Positions 1-8,979 are shown, counted from the stretch's first letter. The stretch: DNA of 64,000 nucleotides from Flavobacterium sp. 140616W15 (GCF_003668995.1 NZ_CP033068.1:496001-560000); one strand, 5' to 3'. The notes: a model not told the origin generated them from the sequence alone. A program made the numbers and translations.

Positions 1-238
1 TAGCATTTAGACCATTTAAAGAGTATATACTTATTGTTCCATTGTTTCCAGGTATAGATGGCATTTCAACTGTAACTCCTAATGAAACACTTGATGTAGG
101 AGTTGATTCAAGGTTAATAGGTCCCGAGGTGTAACTTTTGCCATTTACAACTTGTGGTGTAAGGGTTACTTTTTGCCCAAATAAAATAGACGTATTAAAT
201 AAGAGCAATAAAATGTAATAAAAGTATTTCTTTTTCAT
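1..238 (-). CDS. Secreted protein, N-terminal part only (runs off the window)
   Basis: An open frame of 79 codons starts with ATG at 236-238 and reads out through base 1. It opens with a typical signal peptide (MKKKYFYYILLLLFNTSILFGQ), so the protein is exported. The mature part seen so far is rich in Thr, Ser, Val and Gly, in the style of beta-sandwich repeats of large flavobacterial surface proteins. I do not recognise the family from so little, and no function can be given. The gene is partial because the window ends. Confidence 0.75.
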   Translation of the reverse strand, partial: MKKKYFYYILLLLFNTSILFGQKVTLTPQVVNGKSYTSGPINLESTPTSSVSLGVTVEMPSIPGNNGTISIYSLNGLNA

Positions 239-379
239 AAGCTGAAATTTTTAAATTAATAACTAATGTAATGTTTTATTTATTAAATCGAGTTAAATAT
301 GTTATTTTTCTTATAATTTAACATTTAGGTGAGGAGAAATGAAAAAAAAGTGAATGTAGAAATGAGAGAATGAGAAAAG

Positions 380-1150
380 TAAGATGTTTTATCCGCGTTC
401 CATTCAGATATAAGGAAAAGTTAGAGAGATTAAACTTTTATTCTTAATGAAGCTTAATGACTTAATGGTTTAGAAAAAAATGTTTTTGTTATAGTGAATC
501 TGTTTTATCTGCGTTCCATTCAGATATAAGGAAAAGTTTGAGATATTAAACTTTTATTCTTAATGAAGCTTAATGACTTAATGGTTCAGAAAAAAATATT
601 TTCGTTATAGTGAATCCGCTTTATCTACATTCCATTTCTCATTTTAGGGAAAGCTAGAGAGATTAAACTTTTATTCTTAATGAAGCTTCATAACTTAATG
701 GTTCAGAAAAAAATGTTTTAGCTATAGTGAATCTGTTTTATCCGCGTTCCATTCAGATATAAGGAAAAGCTAGAGAGATTAAACTTTTATTCTTAATGAA
801 GCTTCATAACTTAATGGTTCAGAAAAAAATGTTTTAGCTATAGTGAATCTGTTTTATCCGCGTTCCATTCAGATATAAGGAAAAGCTAGAGAGATTAAAC
901 TTTTACTCTTAATGAAGCTTAATGACTTAATGGTTTAGAAAAAAATGTTTTCGTTATAGTGAATCTGTTTTATCCGCGTTCCATTCAGATATAAGGAAAA
1001 GTTAGAGATATTAAACTTTTATTCTTAATGAAGCTTCATAACTTAATGGTTCAGAAAGACATGTTTTCGCTATAGTGAATCTGTTTTATCTACGTTCCAT
1101 TTCTCATTTTAGGGAGAGCTAGAGAGAACTTAATGGTTTAGAAAATGTTT
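380..1150. repeat. Tandem array of seven 116-bp repeats
   Basis: Seven copies of a unit with period 116 bp (117 once). The landmark GCGTTCC or its variant falls at 395, 511, 627, 744, 860, 976 and 1092. Each full unit carries the segments CATTCAGATATAAGGAAAAG, TTAAACTTTTATTCTTAATG and an AAGCTT core that in several copies forms the 12-bp palindrome ATGAAGCTTCAT. The third and seventh copies have a variant block (TTTCTCATTTTAGGGA), and the last copy is cut short just before the TerC stop codon. No copy has a convincing reading frame. The array fills most of the 920-bp gap between the two flanking genes. Confidence 0.9.
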
Positions 1151-1160
1151 CCCATTACAA

Positions 1161-2126
1161 TTATTCTTCTGTTTTAGAAATTCTCTCATTGTTTTTACTT
1201 AATCGCAATGAGGCTATGATTCCTATAATCAGCGAAAGGGCGATAAAAGCGAGAGAGCCCCATTCTGGTATTTCGATATAATCGTGGAGTAGCATTTTAA
1301 GGCCTACAAAACTTAAAATTGCAATTAGGCTATATTCTAAATGGCTGAATTTTGCGATCATATTGGCTAAGAAAAAATACATCGAACGCAATCCGAGAAT
1401 AGCAAAGATGTTAGAGCTAAATACCAAAAAAGGATCTTTTGTTATGGCGAGAATGGCAGGAACGCTATCTAGAGCAAACAACACATCCATTACTTCGATT
1501 ACAATTAAAGCAACAAACAATGGTGTTGCAGCTTTGCCTTTGGCAGTTTGAATGAAAAACTTTTCCTTATCGGTTTCAGAAGTGATAGGCATAATTTTAC
1601 TTAAAGTCTTATAAGCAAAAGAGTCCTTTGGATGAAAATCTTCTTTATCACTAGAAAACAACATTTTCATAGCAGTAAAAAGTAAAAAACCTCCAAACAG
1701 GTAAGTTGTCCAGGTAAATTTATTAATAAGCATTACTCCAAAGAATATCATAAGACCTCTGAATACGATAGCTCCTAAAATCCCCCAGAATAAAACACGG
1801 TGTTGGTATTTTTGCGGAATCTTGAAAGAGGCAAAAATAATAGCAATCACAAAAATATTATCAATACTTAAAGAGAGTTCGATCAAATAGCCTGTGATAA
1901 ATTTTATAGCGGCTGCAGTAGGTTTTAAGCCATCAGGGTTTTCGATATAATTGGTAGTGTATAGCCAATATATTACACCAGAGAATAAAAAGGAGATGCT
2001 TACCCAGATAAGAGTCCATTTACTGGCTTCTTTAGTACTTATAATATGAGGGGTTTTGTTAAATACACCAAGATCAAGAGCTAAGATCCCCATTATGGCA
2101 GCTAAAAATAGAATCCAGACAATCAT
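1161..2126 (-). CDS. TerC/Alx-family integral membrane protein
   Basis: A 321-residue polytopic inner-membrane protein of the TerC family. The family's two acidic membrane motifs are present: LSIDNIFV near residue 86-93 and ALDSVPAIL near 220. These Asp residues lie in membrane helices and are thought to take part in metal handling. Relatives (Alx, YgbF/YkoY types) are linked to manganese export or metal supply to secreted proteins, and others to tellurite resistance; the exact role here is not known. Eight or nine hydrophobic segments can be seen. The gene stands alone, with a TACCTTTG -7 box just upstream and the repeat array downstream. Confidence 0.88.
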   Translation of the reverse strand: MIVWILFLAAIMGILALDLGVFNKTPHIISTKEASKWTLIWVSISFLFSGVIYWLYTTNYIENPDGLKPTAAAIKFITGYLIELSLSIDNIFVIAIIFASFKIPQKYQHRVLFWGILGAIVFRGLMIFFGVMLINKFTWTTYLFGGFLLFTAMKMLFSSDKEDFHPKDSFAYKTLSKIMPITSETDKEKFFIQTAKGKAATPLFVALIVIEVMDVLFALDSVPAILAITKDPFLVFSSNIFAILGLRSMYFFLANMIAKFSHLEYSLIAILSFVGLKMLLHDYIEIPEWGSLAFIALSLIIGIIASLRLSKNNERISKTEE

Positions 2127-2147
2127 AAACTATTTTTTAATGAATTA

Positions 2148-2155
2148 CAAAGGTA
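2148..2155 (-). promoter_or_regulatory. -7 promoter box of the TerC gene
   Basis: On the minus strand this reads TACCTTTG, an exact match to the Bacteroidota -7 consensus TAnnTTTG. It predicts a transcription start about 15 nt before the ATG at 2126. I see no clear -33 TTG at the usual spacing. Confidence 0.55.
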
Positions 2156-2245
2156 GTTTTTGTTGAGAGATGTTAAATATGAAATGCAAAAAAAGTAAAG
2201 TATGATTTTCTTACCATTAAGAGATTAAGAGAAATTAAGTTTTAA

Positions 2246-3500
2246 ATCTGCATGGGGAGGATTTAACCGCAAAGGGCGCAGTCCCGATAGCTATCGGGAT
2301 ACGCAAAGAATGCAAAGAAGTTCCATGATGTTTGTTGAGTTACTTAATGAGATCCTTCCTTCGTCAGGATGACAAGTTTGTGTTAGTTTGCTCGCAGATT
2401 AAGCAGATTGAGCAGATTTTAATTCTTTTAATCTGTGGTTTATTTAACCGCAAAGGGCGCAGTCCCGATAGCTATCGGGATACGCAAAGAACGCAAAAGA
2501 AACCCTCCGATCTTGTCATTTCGATGAAAGAGACTCGAGCGATAGCGAACAGGCGAAGCAAATCTTCGCGAGAAACTCCATAATCTTTGTGGAACTATCA
2601 GGTAAGACCCTTCCTTCGTCAGGATGACACGTTTGTGTTAGTTTGCTCGCAGATTTAGCGGATTGAGCAGATTTTAATTCTTTTTAATCCGTGGTTTATT
2701 TTACCGCAAAGGGAGCAGTCCCGATAGCTATCGGGATACGCAAAGAACGCAAAAGAAACTCTCCGATCTTGTCATTTCGATGAAAGAGACTCGAGCGATA
2801 GCGAGCAGGCGAAGCAAATCTTCGCGAGAAACTCCATAATCTTTGTGGAGCTATCAGGTAAGACCCTTCCTTCGTCAGGGTGACAAGCTTGTGTTAGTTT
2901 GCTCGCAGATTAAGCAGATTGAGCAGATTTTAATTCTTTTAATCTGTGGTTTATTTTATCACAAAGGGCGCAGTCCCGATAGCTATCGGGATACGCAAAG
3001 AACGCAAAAGAAACCCTCCGATCTTGTCATTTCGATGAAAGAGACTCGAGCGATAGCGAACAGGCGAAGCAAATCTTCGCGAGAAACTCCATAATCTTTG
3101 TGGAGCTATCAGGTAAGACCCTTCCTTCGTCAGGGTGACAAGCTTATGTTAGTTTGCTCGCAGATTTAGCGGATTGAGCTGATTTTAATTCTTTTAATCT
3201 ATGGTTTATTTTACCGCAAAGGGCGCAGTCCCGATAGCTATCGGGATACGCAAAGAACGCAAAAGAAACCCTCCGATCTTGTCATTTCGATGAAAGAGAC
3301 TCGAGCGATAGCGAACAGGCGAAGCAAATCTTCGCGAGAAACTCCATAATCTTTGTGGAGCTATCAGGTAAGACCCTTCCTTCGTCAGGGTGACAAGCTT
3401 GTGTTAGTTTGCTCGCAGATTTAGCGGATTGAGCAGATTTTAATTCTTTTTAATCCTTTAATCTGTGGCGTATTTTACCGAAAAGAGCGCTAAGGGTGAC
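2246..3500. repeat. Tandem array of about 255-bp repeats with a 16-bp palindrome
   Basis: Five copies are marked by the perfect palindrome CCCGATAGCTATCGGG at 2283, 2464, 2720, 2975 and 3230. Spacing is 181, then 256, 255 and 255 bp, so the first unit is shortened. A sixth, degraded end lies near 3470-3500. Each unit holds CGCAAAG-type motifs, CTTGTCATTTCGATGAAAGA, CAAATCTTCGCGAGAAACTC and CTTCCTTCGTCAGG. Frames of 83 codons recur in the units, but they follow the repeat, lack homology and contain no recognisable domain, so they are not called as genes. The units are unusually GC-rich for this genome. Confidence 0.9.
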
Positions 3501-3667
3501 AAGTTTGTTTTAATCTGTGGAAAAAAAATACCATTAAGAAATCAAGTTTCATTAAGTATTGGACTTAAATTTTCTTAATCTCTTAATGGTAAAGTTTTAT
3601 ATATGATAGTAATACTTACTGGTATAATAAAAGTAATATTGAGTAAATACGCTATAAGGCTATGAAA

Positions 3668-4684
3668 TTACAATGCTGATTTAACAGTTTTGATAATTCT
3701 GGCAGCAATTTTATATGGGTCACCGTTAGATGCAGGTCTTCTGTCTTCTAACCAGCCTTTCCAGCCTTTTTGTACTGTAATTAATGGAATTCTTATCGAT
3801 GCACCTCTATCAGAAATTCCGAAAGAGAAATCATGAATAGAAGCCGTTTCATGTTTACCTGTTAAACGTAAATCGTTGTAAGCACCGTAAACAGCAATAT
3901 GCTCAGCAGTTACAGGACGGAAAGCCTCACATATTTTTTCGTAAGTAGCTTGATCTCCACAAGTTCTTAAAACTTCATTAGAGAAATTAGCGTGCATACC
4001 AGAACCATTCCAATCTGTATCACCAAGAGGTTTAGGGTGGTATTCGATATAGTAACCATATTTTTCAGTCAATCGATCTAATAAGTATCTGGCAATCCAA
4101 ATTTCGTCACCCGCTTTTTTAGCACCTTTAGCAAATAATTGGAATTCCCATTGTCCGCAAGCAACCTCTTGGTTGATACCTTCAAAGTTAAGACCAGCTG
4201 CGATACATAAATCTGCATGTTCTTCGACTAATTTTCTACCGTGAGTGTTTTTTCCACCTACAGAGCAGTAGTACATACCTTGTGGAGCAGGATAGCCTCC
4301 AACAGGGAAACCTAATGGCAATAAAGTTTTAGTGTCCATGATGAAATACTCTTGTTCAAAACCAAACCAAAAATCATCATTGTCATCATCAATAGTAGCT
4401 CTACCGTTAGAAGGGTGTGGCGTTCCGTCAGCATACATAACCTCAGACATAACTAAGTATCCATTGATACGAGTTGGATCTGGGTAAATTGCAACAGGAA
4501 CTAATAAGCAGTCTGAAGATCCGCCTTGCGCTTGTTTAGTTGATGATCCATCAAAAGACCAATTACCTAGTTCTTCTAATGTTCCTTTGAAATTTTCGTG
4601 TTCTTCAACTTTAGTTTTGCTTCTAAGATTCTGAGTTGGCTCATATCCATCTAACCAAACATACTCTAACTTTATTTTAGCCAT
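3668..4684 (-). CDS. glnII: Glutamine synthetase, type II (eukaryote-like)
   Basis: Makes glutamine from glutamate, ammonia and ATP in the cytoplasm. The 338-residue length and motifs fit the GSII class, which is shorter than bacterial GSI: WSFDGSST near residue 42, FGFEQEYFI near 110, GINQEVACGQWEFQ near 170 and DWNGSGMHANFS near 225. The ATG at 4684 is preferred over an in-frame TTG at 4726, because that TTG forms the end of a -7 box (TATATTTG, 4724-4731) and so lies at or before the transcription start. The gene is divergent from a type III enzyme, giving two unrelated glutamine synthetases head to head. The intervening region carries G-tract repeats that could bind a regulator. Confidence 0.95.
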   Translation of the reverse strand: MAKIKLEYVWLDGYEPTQNLRSKTKVEEHENFKGTLEELGNWSFDGSSTKQAQGGSSDCLLVPVAIYPDPTRINGYLVMSEVMYADGTPHPSNGRATIDDDNDDFWFGFEQEYFIMDTKTLLPLGFPVGGYPAPQGMYYCSVGGKNTHGRKLVEEHADLCIAAGLNFEGINQEVACGQWEFQLFAKGAKKAGDEIWIARYLLDRLTEKYGYYIEYHPKPLGDTDWNGSGMHANFSNEVLRTCGDQATYEKICEAFRPVTAEHIAVYGAYNDLRLTGKHETASIHDFSFGISDRGASIRIPLITVQKGWKGWLEDRRPASNGDPYKIAARIIKTVKSAL

Positions 4685-4723
4685 AATAATATAAATTAAT
4701 TTTTTTGGATTTTTTTGTTGGGT

Positions 4724-4731
4724 CAAATATA
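4724..4731 (-). promoter_or_regulatory. -7 promoter box of glnII
   Basis: The minus strand reads TATATTTG, matching TAnnTTTG. It places the transcription start near 4718 and a leader of about 35 nt before the ATG at 4684, so it decides the start codon. Confidence 0.6.
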
Positions 4732-4756
4732 AATTTATTTTTTTATTGCTAGAAAA

Positions 4757-5027
4757 ATGGGGGTATTTTTTATTTATGGTATTGTTATTTTTCGCATAAG
4801 CTCATTTTTTGATTCCTAAATTTTTAAATAGTCAATTTTATGGGGGTATAAAAATAATATCGCAATTATGGGCTGTTTTTTTTAAAATGAACGTTATCTA
4901 GTGGTTATTAAATTGTTTCAATAATGCTGAAAACAGAGGGGATTTGTTAAATTACTTCGAAAAGGAGGGGGTGTACTTTGAAATAGTTGCATAAAAGGTA
5001 TTAGTAGGGGTGTAAAAGAGGGGATTT
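4757..5027. promoter_or_regulatory. G-tract direct repeats between the two glutamine synthetase genes
   Basis: Within otherwise very AT-rich DNA there are paired direct repeats: ATGGGGGTAT at 4757-4766 and 4840-4849 (83 bp apart), AGAGGGGATTT at 4935-4945 and 5017-5027 (82 bp apart), and GGGGTGTA at 4968-4975 and 5007-5014. They lie between two divergent promoters. Their repetition and spacing suggest binding sites for a nitrogen-responsive regulator; that is inference. Confidence 0.45.
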
Positions 5028-5032
5028 ATTAT

Positions 5033-5040
5033 TATATTTG
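5033..5040 (+). promoter_or_regulatory. -7 promoter box of glnN
   Basis: TATATTTG matches TAnnTTTG and is followed by CAC. It predicts a leader of about 40 nt before the ATG at 5088. The nearest AGAGGGGATTT repeat ends only 5 bp upstream of the box, within the promoter. Confidence 0.6.
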
Positions 5041-5087
5041 CACTTTATTGTAAAATGTAAATTAATAATAATTTAAAATTTGTCAGC

Positions 5088-7277
5088 ATGTCAACATTAC
5101 GTTTCCAAGCTTTAAAAGAAGCTTCAACAAGAAAGCCTGTTCAGTTTGAAGAAACCGACAGAAAATCAACCATTTTTGGTTCTAATGTATTTAACGATAA
5201 AGCAATGAAGCAATATTTGACTTCGGATGCATTTAAAGGAGTACAGGGAGCGGTTCAGCATGGAACTAAGATAGATAGAAAATTGGCGGATTATATCGCA
5301 ATGGGTATGAAAGAGTGGGCTCTTGCAAAAGGGGTTACACATTATACACATTGGTTTCAGCCATTAACAGGTACGACAGCAGAAAAGCATGATGCTTTTT
5401 TTGAGACATCATATGATGGAACAGATTCATTTGAGAAATTTGGAGGAGCACAATTGGTACAACAAGAGCCAGATGCTTCAAGTTTCCCTAACGGAGGAAT
5501 AAGAAATACATTTGAAGCAAGAGGATATACAGCTTGGGATCCAACATCGCCAGCATTTATTTTTGGAACTACATTATGTATTCCTACTGTTTTCATATCA
5601 TATACAGGAGAAGCATTAGATAATAAGATACCTTTATTAAGAGCACTTTCTGCTATTGATGATGCTGCAACAGACGTTTGTAAATATTTTGATAAGAATG
5701 TAAAGAAAGTTACAGCGACTCTTGGGTGGGAGCAAGAATATTTTCTTATAGATAAATCTCTTGCAGAATCTCGTCCTGATCTTATGATGACAGGAAGAAC
5801 ATTGTTAGGACATACATCTGCTAAAGGACAACAATTAGACGATCATTATTTTGGATCAATTCCTACTCGTGCATTAGTTTATATGAGAGATTTGGAACAA
5901 GAATGTATGTTGTTAGGAATACCAGTTAAAACACGTCATAATGAGGTAGCGCCAAATCAGTTTGAGTTGGCACCAATTTTTGAAGAGACAAATTTAGCAG
6001 TAGATCATAACTGTTTATTAATGGATGTAATGCAAAAAGTGGCCGAGCGCCATCACTTTAAAGTATTATTTCATGAAAAACCATTTAAAGGAGTTAATGG
6101 TTCTGGTAAGCACAACAACTGGTCACTGGCAACAGATACTGGAGTAAACTTGTTAAGTCCAAGTAAAACTCCGATGAGTAATTTACAGTTTTTAACATTC
6201 TTTATTAATACGATTAAAGCGGTTAATGATTACGAAGAATTATTAAGAGCAGCAATTGCTACAGCAAGTAATGATCACCGATTAGGAGCTAATGAAGCGC
6301 CACCAGCAATTATCTCTGTGTTTATTGGAGAGCAATTAACTAAGGTTTTGGCAGAATTAGAAGGTGTAACAACTGGAAAATTATCTCCAGAAGAAAAAAC
6401 AGATTTAAAACTGAATGTAGTAGGTAAAATTCCAGATGTATTATTAGATAATACAGATAGAAACAGAACTTCGCCATTTGCCTTTACAGGAAATAAATTT
6501 GAGTTTAGAGCAGTGGGTTCAACAGCAAACTGTGCGAATTCAATGACTACTCTGAATGCTATTGTTGCAAAACAATTAAAAGACTTTAAAGTTGAGGTTG
6601 ATGCTCTGATTGACCTAAAAGACATGAAGAAAGATGATGCTATCTTTAATGTTTTAAGAGAATATATTAAGGTTTCTAAAAAAATCCTTTTTGAAGGAGA
6701 CGGATATAGCGAAGCTTGGGAAATTGAAGCTGCCAAAAGAGGTTTGAGTAATCATAAAACAACTCCTCAGGCATTAAAAGCAAGAGCATCTAAGCAAGCA
6801 TTGGATTTATTCTCAGAATTGGGTATCATGAACCATGTAGAGGTAGAGGCACGTTACGAAATTGAATTGGAAGAGTACACTAAGAAAATTCAAATAGAAG
6901 GAAGAGTTTTAGGAGATATTTCAAAAAACCATGTTATTCCTACTGCCATTCGTTACCAAAATACATTAATAGAGAATGTAAAAGGATTAAAAGAAATTTT
7001 TGGAGATGATTTCCTTACTACAGCCAAAGAGCAAATTGTATTGATTAAACAAATTTCAGGACATATCGAAGGAATCAATTCTAAAGTAGAAGCGATGACT
7101 AACGAAAGAAAGAAAGCAAATCACCTTACAGATGCACAAGAAATGGCTGAGGCTTATTGCAATAATGTAAAACCTTATTTTGAGGATATACGTAATCATT
7201 GCGATAAATTAGAGCTACTTGTAGATAATGAAATTTGGACATTGACTAAATATAGAGAGCTATTATTTACTAAATAA
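5088..7277 (+). CDS. glnN: Glutamine synthetase, type III
   Basis: A cytoplasmic glutamine synthetase of the GSIII class, whose usual length is about 700-730 residues; this one is 729. Motifs visible include TLGWEQEYFLID near residue 211, HNEVAPNQFELAPIFEE near 285, GVNGSGKHNNWS near 335 and a GANEAPPAIISVF segment near 398. The N-terminal extension and the C-terminal helical region (about 550-729) are typical of GSIII and absent from GSI and GSII. It is divergent from glnII, and a strong terminator follows. Having two isozymes side by side suggests they respond to different nitrogen states. Confidence 0.96.
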   Translation: MSTLRFQALKEASTRKPVQFEETDRKSTIFGSNVFNDKAMKQYLTSDAFKGVQGAVQHGTKIDRKLADYIAMGMKEWALAKGVTHYTHWFQPLTGTTAEKHDAFFETSYDGTDSFEKFGGAQLVQQEPDASSFPNGGIRNTFEARGYTAWDPTSPAFIFGTTLCIPTVFISYTGEALDNKIPLLRALSAIDDAATDVCKYFDKNVKKVTATLGWEQEYFLIDKSLAESRPDLMMTGRTLLGHTSAKGQQLDDHYFGSIPTRALVYMRDLEQECMLLGIPVKTRHNEVAPNQFELAPIFEETNLAVDHNCLLMDVMQKVAERHHFKVLFHEKPFKGVNGSGKHNNWSLATDTGVNLLSPSKTPMSNLQFLTFFINTIKAVNDYEELLRAAIATASNDHRLGANEAPPAIISVFIGEQLTKVLAELEGVTTGKLSPEEKTDLKLNVVGKIPDVLLDNTDRNRTSPFAFTGNKFEFRAVGSTANCANSMTTLNAIVAKQLKDFKVEVDALIDLKDMKKDDAIFNVLREYIKVSKKILFEGDGYSEAWEIEAAKRGLSNHKTTPQALKARASKQALDLFSELGIMNHVEVEARYEIELEEYTKKIQIEGRVLGDISKNHVIPTAIRYQNTLIENVKGLKEIFGDDFLTTAKEQIVLIKQISGHIEGINSKVEAMTNERKKANHLTDAQEMAEAYCNNVKPYFEDIRNHCDKLELLVDNEIWTLTKYRELLFTK

Positions 7278-7295
7278 GAGCTTAAAGCGTATTGT

Positions 7296-7328
7296 AAAAG
7301 GGTCCGGCATTTTGCTGGACCTTTTTTT
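7296..7328 (+). terminator. Rho-independent terminator of glnN
   Basis: A hairpin with arms GGTCCGGC and GCTGGACC (one mispair) around ATTTT is followed by seven T. It starts about 20 nt after the stop codon. Confidence 0.85.
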
Positions 7329-7677
7329 GTATAATAAATTCCAAAATGCAGTTTAAATTCCATTTTTAAGAATGAAAATAGAATCTGAATATTGATTTAA
7401 TGATTTAGTAATTTTTTTCTGATAGTACATTAAGATAAAATTAGCATTTCGTCGTTATTGTTTTGCACTTCATCGAAAAGACTGTTAACGTGTTGAAAAA
7501 TAGATATTTGTATTTATTTCGTTAAAAGAAAGTTCTTTAAATTTGAATCGTAATTAAGAAATAAAACCACTTCGTTTAATTTTATTTAACTTATTTACAA
7601 TCACATTTTTTGAAGTGATTCCCCTTTACAAAACCTACATAATAATTTGTATTAATAACCAATTAAATATATTTATT
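7329..7677. other. Intergenic region upstream of the curli operon
   Basis: About 350 bp without a credible gene. It must hold the csg promoter. The best -7 match is TAAATTTG at 7538-7545, giving a leader of about 125 nt, but no good -33 element accompanies it. No csgD-type regulator gene lies nearby. Confidence 0.4.
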
Positions 7678-8367
7678 ATGAAAAAAGTAGTTTTAAGCAT
7701 CTCCGCGATGCTATTTGTAGGTGCTGCAGCAATTGCGCAAGCCAATTTAAGTGATGTAAATCAAGTAGGTTGGATTAATGGAGCTTTGGTAGCTCAGGTA
7801 GGTTCTTCAAATGACTCACAAGTAACTCAATTTGGTTTAGCAAATTTAGCTTTTGTTGGTCAAACAGGAGATTCAAATGAATCGGATGTTGCTCAAGTTG
7901 GTATTTTTAACATAGGAGCAGTAAGTCAAAATGGTGATAGCAATAGTGCAACTATAGGACAATTAGGTCTTGGTAATATTGCATTAATAGATCAAATGGG
8001 TGATAATAATAGTGCATTAACAGCACAAGCAGGAGCTTTTAACTATGCATCAACTACTCAATCTGGAGATAATAACAATGCAACAACATTACAATTTTTC
8101 GTAGGTAACTCATCAACTATTGATCAAGATGGAGATGGTAATAATGCATTTGTAGTGCAATCATACTGGTTTAACTCTTCAGATATTTATCAATTAGGAG
8201 ATGGTAATACAGCAATTACATCACAACTTGGATATGATAACATGTCAAGTGTTTACCAAAACGGTGTTGCTAATTATGCATTAACATTACAATTTGGAAA
8301 CGACCATATGAGTACTATTTCTCAAACAGGTATTGCAAACGGAGCTATAGTTTTCCAATCTAACTAA
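7678..8367 (+). CDS. csgA: Major curlin-like amyloid subunit
   Basis: A secreted protein expected to form extracellular curli-type amyloid fibres. After a signal peptide (residues 1-21, ending AAAIAQ) the whole 208-residue mature protein is built of about 19 half-repeats of roughly 11 residues with the pattern Q-x-G-x-x-N, such as QVGSSNDSQVTQ and QTGDSNESDVAQ. This is the CsgA/CsgB repeat signature; each pair would form one beta-arch of about 22 residues, and E. coli CsgA has only five. The ATG at 7678 is chosen because it gives a clean signal peptide; an in-frame upstream start at 7615 would bury it. It is first in the csg gene cluster and followed by a strong hairpin. Confidence 0.9.
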   Translation: MKKVVLSISAMLFVGAAAIAQANLSDVNQVGWINGALVAQVGSSNDSQVTQFGLANLAFVGQTGDSNESDVAQVGIFNIGAVSQNGDSNSATIGQLGLGNIALIDQMGDNNSALTAQAGAFNYASTTQSGDNNNATTLQFFVGNSSTIDQDGDGNNAFVVQSYWFNSSDIYQLGDGNTAITSQLGYDNMSSVYQNGVANYALTLQFGNDHMSTISQTGIANGAIVFQSN

Positions 8368-8414
8368 GCTTTTACTCGAAGAAGTGAAATTTTGAATTTT
8401 ACTTGTAATTCAGT

Positions 8415-8460
8415 TTATACCAGTTTTATGGTTTAAGACATAAAACTGGTATAAATTTTT
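8415..8460 (+). terminator. Hairpin between csgA and csgB (terminator or attenuator)
   Basis: A perfect 16-bp stem (TTATACCAGTTTTATG at 8415-8430, complement at 8439-8454) with an 8-nt loop is followed by ATTTTT. It begins 47 nt after the csgA stop. It could end most transcripts after csgA, giving far more csgA than downstream mRNA, or stabilise the csgA 3' end. Confidence 0.8.
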
Positions 8461-8489
8461 AAAGAGATTTATTTTAAAACGATATTATC

Positions 8490-8975
8490 ATGAAACCAAT
8501 AGTGTATTTAATAGTATTTCTATTTACAAGTATTGCTTTCTCGCAGGATATTAATCCAGTTCTAAACTCGTATGTTATAAAAGCGTTGGAAGGAAATAAT
8601 GCTTATAGAAATCAAAATGCCAATCTATTTGTTCAAAATAATAATATTGTAAATATTATGCAAATAGGGAATTACAATACTTCGGATGTAAGTATCATTA
8701 GTAATAATGCCAATGTAGTTCTTAGTCAAATAGGAAATGAAAATTATATAAATATGTATAAGAAAGCACCAGAAATTAATCAATCGGTTGTTCAAACTGG
8801 AAATAATAATATGGTGAGCGATTTTTCTTTATACTCTAGTGGGGCTATAAATATGTCGATTATTCAAAACGGAAGCAACCTAAATGTTTTTAATAATGGA
8901 TCAAATTCTATATCCGAAGGAATGAGAATTACTCAAACTGGAAATTCAGGTACTATTTATATTTTCAATCATTGA
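8490..8975 (+). CDS. csgB: Minor curlin-like protein (CsgB-type nucleator)
   Basis: A 161-residue secreted protein with signal peptide 1-18 (ends SIAFSQ). It carries curlin-type half-repeats spaced like those of CsgA but fewer and more degenerate: IMQIGNYN, LSQIGNENYI, VVQTGNNN, IIQNGSN and ITQTGNSG. Its place after csgA and its weaker repeats fit the surface-bound nucleator CsgB, which templates CsgA polymerisation; this is by analogy. Repeats are interrupted near 85-110 by a Lys- and Pro-containing segment. The stop is 4 nt before the next start, so the two genes are likely cotranscribed. Confidence 0.78.
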   Translation: MKPIVYLIVFLFTSIAFSQDINPVLNSYVIKALEGNNAYRNQNANLFVQNNNIVNIMQIGNYNTSDVSIISNNANVVLSQIGNENYINMYKKAPEINQSVVQTGNNNMVSDFSLYSSGAINMSIIQNGSNLNVFNNGSNSISEGMRITQTGNSGTIYIFNH

Positions 8976-8979
8976 GGCT

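Noticed and set aside
380..1150. Possible CRISPR array
   Set aside because: The repeats are directly adjacent 116-bp units with no unique spacers, and no cas genes are present.
1363..1551. 62-codon plus-strand frame opposite the TerC gene
   Set aside because: It lies wholly inside a well-supported membrane-protein gene on the other strand.
2332..2583. 83-codon open frame in the 255-bp repeats, with a near-identical copy at 2843-3094
   Set aside because: It follows the repeat unit, has no start signal or domain, and is rich in Arg/Ser as expected from translating a GC-rich repeat. Treated as non-coding.
6275..6736. 153-codon minus-strand frame within glnN
   Set aside because: It is antisense to conserved GSIII motifs, with no homology or promoter.
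7615..7677. Upstream in-frame extension of csgA
   Set aside because: It would place 21 residues before an excellent signal peptide; the ATG at 7678 is the better start.
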